The translations under genes and the position numbers were made by a program. DNA of 64,000 bases from Pseudomonadales bacterium. Its GTDB lineage: Bacteria > Pseudomonadota > Gammaproteobacteria > Pseudomonadales > Pseudohongiellaceae. The DNA lies in NCBI GenBank assembly GCA_022819645.1, contig JAJEGU010000041.1, positions 62,001-126,000 on the forward strand. The letters are read 5' to 3'. Shown here piece after piece: positions 8,312-17,197 of this stretch (positions within the stretch are counted from its first letter, which is position 1; every line of letters starts with the position of its first letter). Under the pieces are notes generated by a model. That model worked only from the letters and a program-made list of their open reading frames with translations, was not told where the DNA came from and searched no databases.

Positions 8312-8539
8312 ATGGATATCTCGATCGCCTACTGCGTACAGTGAAACTACAAACCCAAGGCTGTCAGTCTGGCAGCCAAACTGGCTGACCGATTCGGCGT
8401 TACCGCCCGCCTCATCGAAAGCGGCGGCGGCAGATTCGACGTGCATGTGGACGGGCAACTGGCGTATTCAAAGCACGAAACGGGAGAATTTCCCGACGAA
8501 GACCGCCTGGTTTCCGAAATCGCCCGGAACTCCGCCTGA
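8312..8539 (+). CDS. SelW/Rdx-family selenoprotein (in-frame TGA decoded as Sec)
   Basis: This 75-aa gene is interrupted by TGA at 8342-8344, which I read as selenocysteine at residue 11. The product starts MDISIAYCVQ-Sec-NYKPKAVSLA, the redox motif CxxU of the Rdx family (SelW, SelT, SelH). It ends with the family's RFDVHVDGQLAYSKHETGEFP region, so conserved sequence continues on both sides of the TGA. A hairpin at 8359-8377 fits the bacterial SECIS rules. Rdx proteins are small thioredoxin-fold thiol/selenol proteins with a probable redox role. The true stop is TGA at 8537-8539. A plain pseudogene reading is unlikely, because the motif position and the hairpin both match. Decoding needs selA-selD, not in this window. 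Confidence 0.93.
8359..8377 (+). promoter_or_regulatory. Bacterial SECIS hairpin of the SelW-like gene
   Basis: GGCUGUC (8359-8365) pairs with GGCAGCC (8371-8377), including one U-G pair, leaving the loop AGUCU (8366-8370). The loop starts 21 nt after the TGA, and G is its second base. Known bacterial SECIS elements have a loop 16-37 nt from the UGA with G among the first two loop bases. The loop also resembles the GGUCU motif that E. coli SelB recognises in fdhF. Confidence 0.85.
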
Positions 8540-8620
8540 TCGGTCGCAGTCCCCTTAAACGCAAAGTTTCCCGAAGCTTGCTGTTTCCACTCCCCAGGAC
8601 ACCCATGCGGTCAAGTCTAA

Positions 8621-8705
8621 GGAAGCCCTGATCAAGTCAGAGCTTCCCTGCGGCACATGGAAGATAATGAAAAATTCCACGGATGGAATTTTTCAGAGAA
8701 TACCT
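8621..8705. repeat. Mosaic palindromic repeat, copy 1 (modules A+E)
   Basis: Module A is a hairpin with arms GGAAGCCCTGA and TCAGAGCTTCC around TCAAG, followed by CTGCGGCACATGGAAG. Module E is a second hairpin, GAAAAATTCCA/TGGAATTTTTC around CGGA, ending CAGAGAATACC. The same two modules recur at 34985-35069. The copy lies 3' of the selW-like gene and before the vapB promoter. The T-run after the second stem could terminate transcription. Confidence 0.85.
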
Positions 8706-8718
8706 AAGGGGCGCAAGA

Positions 8719-8747
8719 TTGACATGCATATGCATGGCCAATATGCT
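8719..8747 (+). promoter_or_regulatory. vapB promoter with palindromic operator in the spacer
   Basis: TTGACA (8719-8724) and TATGCT (8742-8747) are 17 bp apart. A perfect 14-bp palindrome CATGCATATGCATG (8723-8736) occupies the spacer, where a VapB-type repressor would block RNA polymerase; ATGCAT recurs at 8751. Transcription should begin at about 8754, almost on the vapB ATG at 8755, so the mRNA may be leaderless. Confidence 0.75.
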
Positions 8748-8754
8748 TTTATGC

Positions 8755-9003
8755 ATGCGCACCACTATTCAGATCGACGACCACTTGTTCGCGGAGCTTA
8801 AGAAAACGGCCGCCGACACGGGAAGAACCATGTCCGCCACGATTCAGGACGCGCTGCGGGAGGCACTGTACAGACCCCGCGAGGTAAAGCGGCCCGCCGC
8901 GGAACTTCCCGTGTTTCACGGGACGGGTCTCATGCCGGGAGTGGACTTGAATGACTCCGCCGCGCTTCTGGAATTAATGGACGAGCACAGTGGTGCTGCC
9001 TGA
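8755..9003 (+). CDS. vapB: VapB-type ribbon-helix-helix antitoxin
   Basis: 82 aa. It starts MRTTIQIDDHLFAELKKTAADTG, a ribbon-helix-helix DNA-binding domain. A C-terminal tail (PVFHGTGLMPGVDLNDSAALLELMDE) of the kind that wraps the PIN toxin follows. The ATG at 8755 is chosen because the family starts with this beta-strand and because the promoter ends just before it. The gene overlaps the vapC GTG start by 14 nt. VapB normally neutralises VapC and represses its own operon through the palindrome at 8723-8736. Confidence 0.88.
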   Translation: MRTTIQIDDHLFAELKKTAADTGRTMSATIQDALREALYRPREVKRPAAELPVFHGTGLMPGVDLNDSAALLELMDEHSGAA

Positions 9004-9422
9004 CGTCAACGTCCTCGTCTCCGCCTACCGCGACGATGCGCCGGAGCATGGCTCCTGCCGCGCCTGGCTCGAGTCTGTTCTCCACGCCAGAGAGGCGTTC
9101 GGAATCTCCAATCTTGTACTGAGCGGCTTTTTGCATATCGTTACCCACCGTCGGATCTTTGCGCGGCCAAGCCCGCTCGATGAAGCGCTCGCCTTCGTCG
9201 ACGTGGTACATGGACAGCCTCAATTGCGTGCCTGTTCATCCCGGCGCGCGGCACTGGGATATCTTCACGAGTCTTTGCCGGGAAGCGGAAGCGACCGGAA
9301 ACCTGATTCCCGATGCGTACTTCGCCGCACTCGCTATCGAGAGCGGCTGCGAGTGGATCACGCTTGACCGGGATTTCACGTGCTTCGAAGGTTTACGTTG
9401 GAGCAGACCTCCGCGACATTAA
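8990..9422 (+). pseudogene. vapC: VapC-type PIN-domain toxin, frameshifted
   Basis: From the GTG at 8990 the protein reads MVLPDVNVLVSAYRDD, the PIN-domain start with its first catalytic Asp (residue 5), and continues to LDEALAFVDVV. Near 9205-9215 the homologous sequence moves to the next frame (DSLNCVPVHPGARHWDIF) and runs through PDAYFAALAIESGCEWITLDRDF, which holds the remaining acidic residues, to a stop at 9422. One extra base around GTGGTACATGGAC explains the shift. Without restoration the toxin loses its C-terminal catalytic Asp residues and should be dead. A sequencing error cannot be ruled out. Confidence 0.8.
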
Positions 9423-9465
9423 TGTAAGGGGGCTCCATGGGACATCCATCCTTGCGAATACGCCA

Positions 9466-10536
9466 ATGGAAATGAATCTGAACTCCGCCGAGTACGAACT
9501 GAAGAATTTCGAAGAAGCCCAGGAGTGCTTCCACAGCCGCGGCTGGACGGATGGATTTCCCATCGTGCCGCCGACGCCGGAAGCGGTACAGGCCTGTCTC
9601 GAATGGGCGAATCTGCCCGCCGGGGAATTGATTGGCGTCGAGCCCGTGAGGGAGCGGGCGATTACCGCGAAGAAACTGGCGATCAATGCCGTCATGGCCG
9701 GCTGCCTGCCAAGCCATTTTCCCGTCGTGGCCGCGGCCTGGACGGCGATGCTGCAAGAGGAATTTCTCCTTCACGGCGCCACCGCAAGCACCGGCGGCTG
9801 CGCGATCCTGGTAATCATCAATGGTCCGATTCGTCTGGAAATCGGTGCTGGCGGCGGCTTCAACGCGCTTGGCGGCGGCGACCGGGCCTGCGCCGTGATC
9901 GGACGCGCGATTCGGCTCGGCCTGATCAATATTCTCGATGTGCGCCCCGGCGACATCGATCGCTCCACCCTGGGACACCCGGGCAAGATCAGCTACTGCC
10001 TGGCCGAAGCGGAAGAGGACTCCCCCTGGGCGTCCGTGGCCGAAACGCGGGGCGTGCCATCGGATGTTTCCGCCGTGACGGTGTTCGCCGCGGGCGCGCC
10101 GCGGCAGATCATGAATGAGTGGACCACCGAGCCGGAAGAGATTCTCGAAACCTACGCCGCCGAAATGCGCGCCAACATGCGCAACTATTCCATCTGGTCA
10201 GGGAACTACGTGATCGTCGTGCCGAAACAGCATCGCGATCATTTGCGGGCGGCCGGCTGGAGCAAATCGGACATTGCCGAATTCATCTGCCGGAAAGCGC
10301 GCATCCAGCGCGGCGAATGGGCGAAAGTGGGAAAGGGCGCGGTTGTCCGCGACAAGGGCGATACCGAATACTGCGCCCTGCCCTCGCCGGAATACCTGCT
10401 CATCCTCGCCGCCGGAGGACCAGCCGGAGGATTCGGCGCCGTCATTCCTCCCTGGCTTGGCCTGAAGAGCCAGGCCGTGACCCTTGCCGTGGGCGCCTGC
10501 ATCGATTGCGAGCCCCCTCCGCCGGAAGATCGCTAG
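9466..10536 (+). CDS. Conserved protein of unknown function, possible UGSC partner
   Basis: About 356 aa, soluble, no signal peptide. Notable segments are RGWTDGFPIVPPTPEAV, KKLAINAVMAGCLPSHFPVV, TASTGGCAILVIINGPIR and HPGKISYCLAEAEEDSPW. I recognise the family as one in which homologues start DGLPVVPPT and carry INAVMAGC, and I recall members encoded near UGSC-type (seleno)proteins; neither point could be checked here. The frame is open further upstream across the broken vapC, but conservation begins around residue 10 of this start. ATG at 9472 is an alternative. No biochemical function is known to me. Confidence 0.75.
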   Translation: MEMNLNSAEYELKNFEEAQECFHSRGWTDGFPIVPPTPEAVQACLEWANLPAGELIGVEPVRERAITAKKLAINAVMAGCLPSHFPVVAAAWTAMLQEEFLLHGATASTGGCAILVIINGPIRLEIGAGGGFNALGGGDRACAVIGRAIRLGLINILDVRPGDIDRSTLGHPGKISYCLAEAEEDSPWASVAETRGVPSDVSAVTVFAAGAPRQIMNEWTTEPEEILETYAAEMRANMRNYSIWSGNYVIVVPKQHRDHLRAAGWSKSDIAEFICRKARIQRGEWAKVGKGAVVRDKGDTEYCALPSPEYLLILAAGGPAGGFGAVIPPWLGLKSQAVTLAVGACIDCEPPPPEDR

Positions 10537-10574
10537 CAAGCGGCGGCGGCCCTTTGCATGTAAGGTCGTATTTC

Positions 10575-11045
10575 ATGCATTTGGAATGCACACGAGCGAC
10601 CACCTTGTTTCAATTGCCCGCCAGAGCGATTCGCCGTCTGTTGCCCATCGCGGGCCTGTTGATTTCGGGGACGATTGCCAGTCACTCACCGGCGGCCGAG
10701 CCCGAGCCGATATTGCTCACCATCGAAGGGCATCTGATTTCCCGGATCGAATCGATTGCGGACACCGAAGACCCCGCGCTGATTGTTCGCACATATTACG
10801 ATCTGCTGCCGCACGAGCAGCGGGAAGCCGCGGAGATTCACCGGGAAAGACTCGCCTCGCTTTTGCCCGCATATCGAGTGGCGTTCACCGCCGCCGACAG
10901 CGCCGAACTGGCGCAGGTCGTTTCCGATATCGAAGCCCAATGGGCAGCAATACAGGAGATACACGCCCGCCAATTCACGCGGGAAGTGCAGCAGATTCTG
11001 ATCGCCGCTTATGGCGAGGCCTATCTATCCATATTGGCCGACTAG
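10575..11045 (+). CDS. Small exported helical protein, unknown function
   Basis: About 156 aa. A basic N terminus and hydrophobic stretch (LLPIAGLLISGTIASHSPAAE) look like a signal peptide or anchor. The rest is helical and charged (SRIESIADTEDPALIVRTYYDLLPHEQREAAE, continuing similarly). No family recognised. The ATG at 10575 is the first after the preceding gene, 38 bp downstream, and they may share a transcript. Codon use looks like its neighbours, so it is probably a real gene. Confidence 0.55.
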   Translation: MHLECTRATTLFQLPARAIRRLLPIAGLLISGTIASHSPAAEPEPILLTIEGHLISRIESIADTEDPALIVRTYYDLLPHEQREAAEIHRERLASLLPAYRVAFTAADSAELAQVVSDIEAQWAAIQEIHARQFTREVQQILIAAYGEAYLSILAD

Positions 11046-11064
11046 CGCTCCGTCGCCTGGCGAT

Positions 11065-11490
11065 TCAAGTCGACGCCGTCCGTCTGGCCAAGCCGAGCCT
11101 GGCGCCCCAGAAAGCGGCGACTATCTTGGCCGACAACGAAAGCAAAATCCCAAGCGTAAAGTAGGTGCTCAAGGGAATTCCGAGCAAAGTCCCCAGCATG
11201 GCCAGATCGACCAACAGATAGAACCCGATGGTCGTGGCCGCGAACCGCAGGGGAAATCGGGCCCGGCCGGTTTTCACCAGCCAGTAATTGCAGGCGAAAA
11301 ACGCGATTGGCCCCAGAATGTGGGAAGACCATGGCGCAATCCAGTTCGCCGCTTCAGTATAAAACTCCGGCGGATGGCCCGGCTCGATGAGATATGCGTA
11401 TACGGCGACCATGGGGAAGCTCGCTGCAATGGTAAATACCAGAACGAACACGGCGACCCCCAGCGCTTTCAACGATTCCGCGAAATTCAT
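11065..11490 (-). CDS. Small integral membrane protein, unknown function
   Basis: 141 aa with about four hydrophobic segments (ALGVAVFVLVFTIAASFPMV, HILGPIAFFACNYWLV, FAATTIGFYLLVDLAMLGTL and YFTLGILLSLSAKIVAAFW). It is therefore an inner-membrane protein ending in a short basic tail. AGGAGG lies 8 nt before the ATG, which supports both gene and start. It is convergent with the 10575-11045 gene, and its stop is 19 bp from that gene's stop. No family recognised. Confidence 0.65.
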   Translation of the reverse strand: MNFAESLKALGVAVFVLVFTIAASFPMVAVYAYLIEPGHPPEFYTEAANWIAPWSSHILGPIAFFACNYWLVKTGRARFPLRFAATTIGFYLLVDLAMLGTLLGIPLSTYFTLGILLSLSAKIVAAFWGARLGLARRTAST

Positions 11491-11687
11491 GAGGGCATCC
11501 TCCTGTCTCGCGCCTGGCCCATGTACGGAAAGCGCTATGAATTGCGGGCCGATGGTCCTATATTCCTGTCTTGCAGTCCATATCCGGACGGCGCCACATT
11601 CCGGCTGAGTTGGCGCGAGACCCGGAACTGAATTAGAGTCTCGTTTTCAGGGGTCCGGATAAGCCTGACGCCTACCACAACTGTTGA

Positions 11688-12686
11688 ATGACAATGTTGA
11701 AAAAGATACTCGCCGGTCTTGCCGCCTTAATCGCATTGCTGGCTATCGGAGCCTGGGCGCTGCTGTTTCGGTCTGATCTTACGCGGGACGAACTCAGCCA
11801 ATACATCAATGAGGAATCCGAGTTCATGGAGTTGCCCATGGGGGCGAACATGCACTACCGCGACCAGGGAAACATGGGCGGACCCGTCATCGTGCTGCTG
11901 CATGGCGGCTACGGTTCTCTTCAGAACTGGGAATACTGGACCCCCTGGCTGAAAGACGACTACCGCATGATCTCCATGGACCTGCCCGCACATGGCTTGA
12001 CCGGACGAACAGCGAACGACAGGTACACTCGACAGGATATGATTCAGTCGGTGCGCGAACTGTTACATGAACTCGGAGTGAACCGATTCGCCATGGCAGG
12101 TCATTCAATGGGAGGAGGTGTGGCGCTTGAGTATGCGCTCACGTATCCCGAGCAGGTCAGCGCGTTGATTCTGGTCGGCCCGGAAGGAATTCCACCCGAA
12201 GGCGGCTACGATTTCGAGGCTGCGTTTTTTGAGGATCAAATCGACCTTGAGGGGGTATTGAACGACAAGTCCCTGTCGATAACGGAGCGATTGCTGAGCA
12301 GAATCGGCTCGCCATGGGCAGTGGAAGCCGCGCTGCAGACGATGTATGCGGACCCGGACGATGTGACGCCTGAAGCAGTAGCCGAATTCGGAAGGATTTT
12401 GCGGCACGAAGGAAACCGCTACGCGATAACGCTCATGTTCCGCCAATCTCTGGCTACCATGGATATCCGGGAGGACCTGGCGCCGCTCGCACATGAAATT
12501 GAGCAACCGGTGTTGTTGCTTTGTGGGGCCGAAGATGTGCTGGTGCCTCCCGATGTGTGCGACAGAGCTCACGATTTGTTGCCCAACAGCGAATTGAAGA
12601 TGTATGAAGACGTTGGCCATCTGATTCAGATGGAGGCCACGGAGCAAACCGCCGAAGACGTACTTGCATTTCTCAGGTCGATATGA
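11688..12686 (+). CDS. Membrane-anchored alpha/beta hydrolase
   Basis: 332 aa with an N-terminal transmembrane anchor (ILAGLAALIALLAIGAWALL), then a full alpha/beta-hydrolase fold. The oxyanion region is LLHGGYGS, the nucleophile elbow GHSMGGG (Ser140), the acid LLCGAEDVLVP (Asp283) and the His in VGHLIQME (His311). It resembles esterases, epoxide hydrolases and dehalogenase-like enzymes; the Ser nucleophile argues for an esterase or lipase rather than a haloalkane dehalogenase. Its stop overlaps the start of the UGSC selenoprotein gene by 4 nt (ATGA, 12683-12686), so the two are probably made together. ATG at 11694 is an alternative start. Confidence 0.87.
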   Translation: MTMLKKILAGLAALIALLAIGAWALLFRSDLTRDELSQYINEESEFMELPMGANMHYRDQGNMGGPVIVLLHGGYGSLQNWEYWTPWLKDDYRMISMDLPAHGLTGRTANDRYTRQDMIQSVRELLHELGVNRFAMAGHSMGGGVALEYALTYPEQVSALILVGPEGIPPEGGYDFEAAFFEDQIDLEGVLNDKSLSITERLLSRIGSPWAVEAALQTMYADPDDVTPEAVAEFGRILRHEGNRYAITLMFRQSLATMDIREDLAPLAHEIEQPVLLLCGAEDVLVPPDVCDRAHDLLPNSELKMYEDVGHLIQMEATEQTAEDVLAFLRSI

Positions 12687-13219
12687 CGATTCGCGTGCTT
12701 GATCCGACGAGCGAGACCCGTGGCGCCGACAGAAATCCGGCGACGCGGCCGGCTTCGCTCGATGGGGCCATTGTCGGCTTCATCTCAAATGGTAAGGAAG
12801 GTACTGCCGGCTTCTTCTCCCATCTCGACCGGCTGTTGCGGGAGCGCTTCGACGTAGCGGAGATCGTGCATCGCAGCAAGGCCAATTACAGCGCGCCGGC
12901 GGAGCAGGACATCATCGACGAGGCACGGAACTGGAATCTCGCCATCACCGGTCTCGGCGACTGAGGCAGTTGTTCGTCGTGCAGTCTGCATGACGCGGTC
13001 AGCGCCGAACTCGCGGGCACCCCGGCGGTGGCCGTCATGACCAGCCGCTTCGTCTCGGCCGCCGAACTCATGGCCAGGGTGCTTGGCCTGCCGGACTACC
13101 CCTTCGCCGTCATTGAGCACCCGGTCAGCAGCGCCAGCGACGCCGAACTCGAGCAACGCGCCCGCAGCGTGGCTGCAGGCATGGAGGGCCTGCTGCCGGC
13201 GGATCACACCGAATATTGA
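12683..13219 (+). CDS. UGSC-family selenoprotein (in-frame TGA decoded as Sec)
   Basis: 178 aa with an in-frame TGA at 12962-12964 that I read as selenocysteine 94. Around it the product reads ITGLGD-Sec-GSCSSCSLHDAV, the U-G-S-C motif that names the family, with a second Cys at 100. The protein starts MTIRVLDPTSE, and after the motif continues AVMTSRFVSAAELMARVLG and GLPDYPFAVIEHPVS, matching family members as I remember them. A strong hairpin at 12975-12995 gives the SECIS. The real stop is 13217-13219. The UGSC family is a predicted redox protein group without an established reaction. Its start overlaps the alpha/beta-hydrolase stop. A pseudogene is unlikely, since reading frame and conservation continue past the TGA. 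Confidence 0.93.
12975..12995 (+). promoter_or_regulatory. Bacterial SECIS hairpin of the UGSC gene
   Basis: CGUCGUGCA (12975-12983) pairs with UGCAUGACG (12987-12995), nine pairs including one G-U, with the tri-loop GUC. The loop starts 19 nt after the TGA and its first base is G, within the known limits for bacterial SECIS elements (16-37 nt, G in the first two loop positions). The apical sequence CAGUCUG is shared with the SelW-like gene's hairpin. Confidence 0.87.
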
Positions 13220-13245
13220 GGCAAGCGAAAATTTCCTCAAAATCT

Positions 13246-13274
13246 TTGACTTCATGGTATTCCATCAGTAGTCT
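13246..13274 (+). promoter_or_regulatory. Possible promoter of the repeat coiled-coil gene
   Basis: TTGACT (13246-13251) and TAGTCT (13269-13274) are 17 bp apart and lie about 70 bp before the gene at 13346. The -35 is good, the -10 moderate. Confidence 0.4.
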
Positions 13275-13345
13275 TGCAAGCAGGGGTTGCCGCCCACTTC
13301 ATGGGGGGCAAGACTCTGGCAGCATTCAGTGTAAGGACGTAGCGC

Positions 13346-13849
13346 ATGGATACCATCATTTCCCTGGCGCGGGACAATCTGCCCAACGCGGTCATGCTTT
13401 TGCTCGCGGTGATGTATTTGCAGTCGGAAATCAACGACCTCCGCCTGGACATGATTGCGGGCCATCAGGCCATTCGCGCGGAAATGACTGCGGGTGACAA
13501 GGCTATCCGCGAGGATATGGTGGCGGGCCAACAGGCAATCCGGGCGGAAATGACGGCGGGCCAACAGGCAATCCGGGCGGAAATGGCTGCGAGCCAACAG
13601 GCAATCCGGGCGGAAATGGCTGCGGGCCAACAGGCAATCCGAGTGGAAATGACGACTGGTTACGAGGCCATTCGCGCGGAAATGACTGCGGGTGACGAGG
13701 TGATTCGGTCTGAAGTTTTCGGCTTGAAGGAACTGGTGGCTGGCTTGGAAGCGGGAATTGATTCACTCGAACAACGGCTGAACAGGATTGAGGACAGGCT
13801 GATCAGGATCGAAAACTACGTTTTTGGAATTGACCCGCCCGCCGGATGA
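13346..13849 (+). CDS. Membrane-anchored coiled-coil protein with 11-residue repeats
   Basis: 167 aa. A short hydrophobic segment (LPNAVMLLLAVMYL, residues 12-25) is followed by eight consecutive 11-residue repeats (residues 36-123) on the pattern M-x-A-G-x-x-A-I-R-x-E, then a heptad coiled coil (LVAGLEAGIDSLEQRLNRIEDRLIRIE). Eleven-residue periodicity gives a nearly straight or right-handed coiled coil rather than the usual left-handed one. AAGGACG precedes the ATG. It resembles small DUF1640 or CCDC-like bacterial coiled-coil proteins only in style; the function is unknown. It is convergent with glgA. Confidence 0.7.
   Translation: MDTIISLARDNLPNAVMLLLAVMYLQSEINDLRLDMIAGHQAIRAEMTAGDKAIREDMVAGQQAIRAEMTAGQQAIRAEMAASQQAIRAEMAAGQQAIRVEMTTGYEAIRAEMTAGDEVIRSEVFGLKELVAGLEAGIDSLEQRLNRIEDRLIRIENYVFGIDPPAG
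13451..13714 (+). repeat. Eight tandem 33-bp coding repeats
   Basis: Eight units of 33 bp encode the 11-residue repeats of the coiled-coil protein. Units 3-6 are nearly identical (GGCCAACAGGCAATCCGGGC recurs), while the outer units have diverged. This suggests recent expansion from the middle by slippage or unequal recombination. No spacers separate the units, so it is not a CRISPR array. Confidence 0.9.
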
Positions 13850-13911
13850 CCGGATGTTCCACCAAAGACAAGCACAGGCTTGGCAAATTTTCGAGTCCAC
13901 CGACTGACCCT

Positions 13912-15507
13912 TCAGCCCGCATACAACTTGCGCTTGTACCGCTTGGCGGCGTCATCCCAACTGAAGCGGCGTTTGGCGGCTGCTTCGCAGAGGCTGGCCC
14001 AACGCTCCGGATCGCGGTTTTTCATGGCGATGGTCCGGCGCGTCTTGCGGGTGAAAACCGTGGCCTGATCCAGCGGATTGTTTCCCTCGAACTTGAAGCC
14101 ATTGACATTATTGCTGATGGTGTCCCTGAGCCCGCCCACGGCGTGGGCGAGGCAGGGCTGTCCGGCGGCCATGGCGAGCATCTGGCTGATTCCGCAGGGC
14201 TCGAAGGAACTCGGCATGAGAAACAGCTCGCCGAGTGCATAGATCGCATTGGCAAGCGGTTCGGAAAAGCCCTTGAGGAACAGGAAGTTTTCCCGGCGGG
14301 CCGCGTGGCGGGTGAAGAAATTCTCGATGTCGGCATCGCCGCTGCCGAGCATGACGAATGCGTGATCCTCGGGCAGGTCTGCGAGGATATTCTCCAGGGC
14401 GCTTTCGCCGCTGGCGAGTCTGGTCTGGAACAACGCCACTTTCTGGGGAGTCAGGCGGGTGACCGAAGTGATCCAGTGTTTTGGCGGCTTTTCCCGCCAG
14501 AGCCAGAGCCGTTCCCGGGCGATGTAGTGGCTGCTGTCCACCTGGGCGCCGCCGGCAATCCACTTGAGCACCTCGCGACCGGCGGCGGCGACGAACTGCT
14601 CCGGGGATGGTCGGGCGGCTCGTTCGGCAGGGTAGTCGCAGCCGTTGAGGATACCGTGCAGGCGGCCCGCGGCCTGGGCTCTCTCCAGGTCGGCATGGAG
14701 CCCTTCGCCGCCGTGAAAGCCGGTTTCCGGATTGTCGGGCCTGCAGATTTCCCGGGCGTAGCTGGGAGATACGGTATGCAGTGTGTCGCAGAGGTTGATG
14801 GCGCCGCGCACCGGGTTGAAGCAGTCCGGATAGCGCGGGTCGGCGATGATCTTGCGGGGAACATCGAGTCCGGGAAACCAGGCTTCGAGTGAAGATTCGT
14901 CGCCGGCGAAAGGCCGGATGCCCTGCATGGCCAGATTGTGAATGCTGAACACCAGCGGGGTTTGGGCGAGCGCCTTGTATTGGGGGTCATGCCGGGCAAG
15001 CGGGGCGACCATGGCGGCGTGCCAGTCGTGCAAATGGATGAGGCCGCGGTTTCCGAACTCTTTCTCAACAAGAAACTGGCAGACCGCGGCGCAGAACAGC
15101 GCGAACCTGCTGGCGTCGCTGGCAAAGGGCCGCCCCGGCGGGTCGTCGCTGTAGATAAGGCCAGGTTCAGCGGCGGAGAGCAGGGGATGGTCGAAAAACC
15201 AGCCGTCAGCGGTGAAGTCGCCCTGCCGGGTGGCGACAAACACCAGTCCCCGCTCCCGGCTCACCTGGATCTCGTGCCATTCGCCGCGAAAGCGGACCCT
15301 CAGCGGCGGCTGGGGTTCGGCGCCCGTCAATTCCGCGAATCGCCCGTAGCCGGGCATGACGATGTCGGCTTCCGCGATGGGCCGGGTCGAAATCAGGGCC
15401 TCGGGAATATGCCGCATCACGTCGCCTAGCCCACCGACTTTCCCGCCGGGAATCGCGCCATTCTCGGCGCAGACCATGCAGATTCGCTTGCCGAACAGGG
15501 TGCCCAT
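13912..15507 (-). CDS. glgA: Glycogen synthase (GT5 family)
   Basis: GlgA extends alpha-1,4-glucan from ADP-glucose. At 531 aa it is slightly longer than usual (about 480). The ADP-glucose binding motif appears as GGKVGGLGDV near the N terminus; LIHLHDWHAA, LVFSIHNLAMQG and the C-terminal LMPSSFEPCGISQMLAMAAG (acid/base and sugar-binding loop) are all present. I chose the ATG at 15507, 8 nt after the pgm stop; an ATG at 15552 would overlap pgm and add 15 atypical residues. It is the last gene of the glycogen operon, using ADP-glucose made by glgC. Confidence 0.93.
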   Translation of the reverse strand: MGTLFGKRICMVCAENGAIPGGKVGGLGDVMRHIPEALISTRPIAEADIVMPGYGRFAELTGAEPQPPLRVRFRGEWHEIQVSRERGLVFVATRQGDFTADGWFFDHPLLSAAEPGLIYSDDPPGRPFASDASRFALFCAAVCQFLVEKEFGNRGLIHLHDWHAAMVAPLARHDPQYKALAQTPLVFSIHNLAMQGIRPFAGDESSLEAWFPGLDVPRKIIADPRYPDCFNPVRGAINLCDTLHTVSPSYAREICRPDNPETGFHGGEGLHADLERAQAAGRLHGILNGCDYPAERAARPSPEQFVAAAGREVLKWIAGGAQVDSSHYIARERLWLWREKPPKHWITSVTRLTPQKVALFQTRLASGESALENILADLPEDHAFVMLGSGDADIENFFTRHAARRENFLFLKGFSEPLANAIYALGELFLMPSSFEPCGISQMLAMAAGQPCLAHAVGGLRDTISNNVNGFKFEGNNPLDQATVFTRKTRRTIAMKNRDPERWASLCEAAAKRRFSWDDAAKRYKRKLYAG

Positions 15508-15515
15508 GGCTGCGG

Positions 15516-17189
<1,674 letters not shown>

Positions 17190-17197
17190 CTATCGGT

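Noticed and set aside
8187..8558. A 123-codon plus-strand frame across the selW-like gene
   Set aside because: Different frame from the conserved SelW-like sequence, overlaps the previous stop, and its translation has no family features.
9195..9220. Programmed frameshifting in vapC
   Set aside because: No slippery heptamer or downstream pseudoknot is visible at the junction, and VapC toxins are not known to use frameshifting. A simple insertion or sequencing error is more likely.
12683..12964. A short 93-residue gene ending at TGA 12964, followed by a separate small gene from 13028
   Set aside because: The two pieces are one protein with a UGSC motif at the junction and a SECIS hairpin, so the TGA is read as selenocysteine.
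13451..13714. CRISPR-like repeat array
   Set aside because: The 33-bp repeats are contiguous without spacers and lie in frame within a coiled-coil gene.
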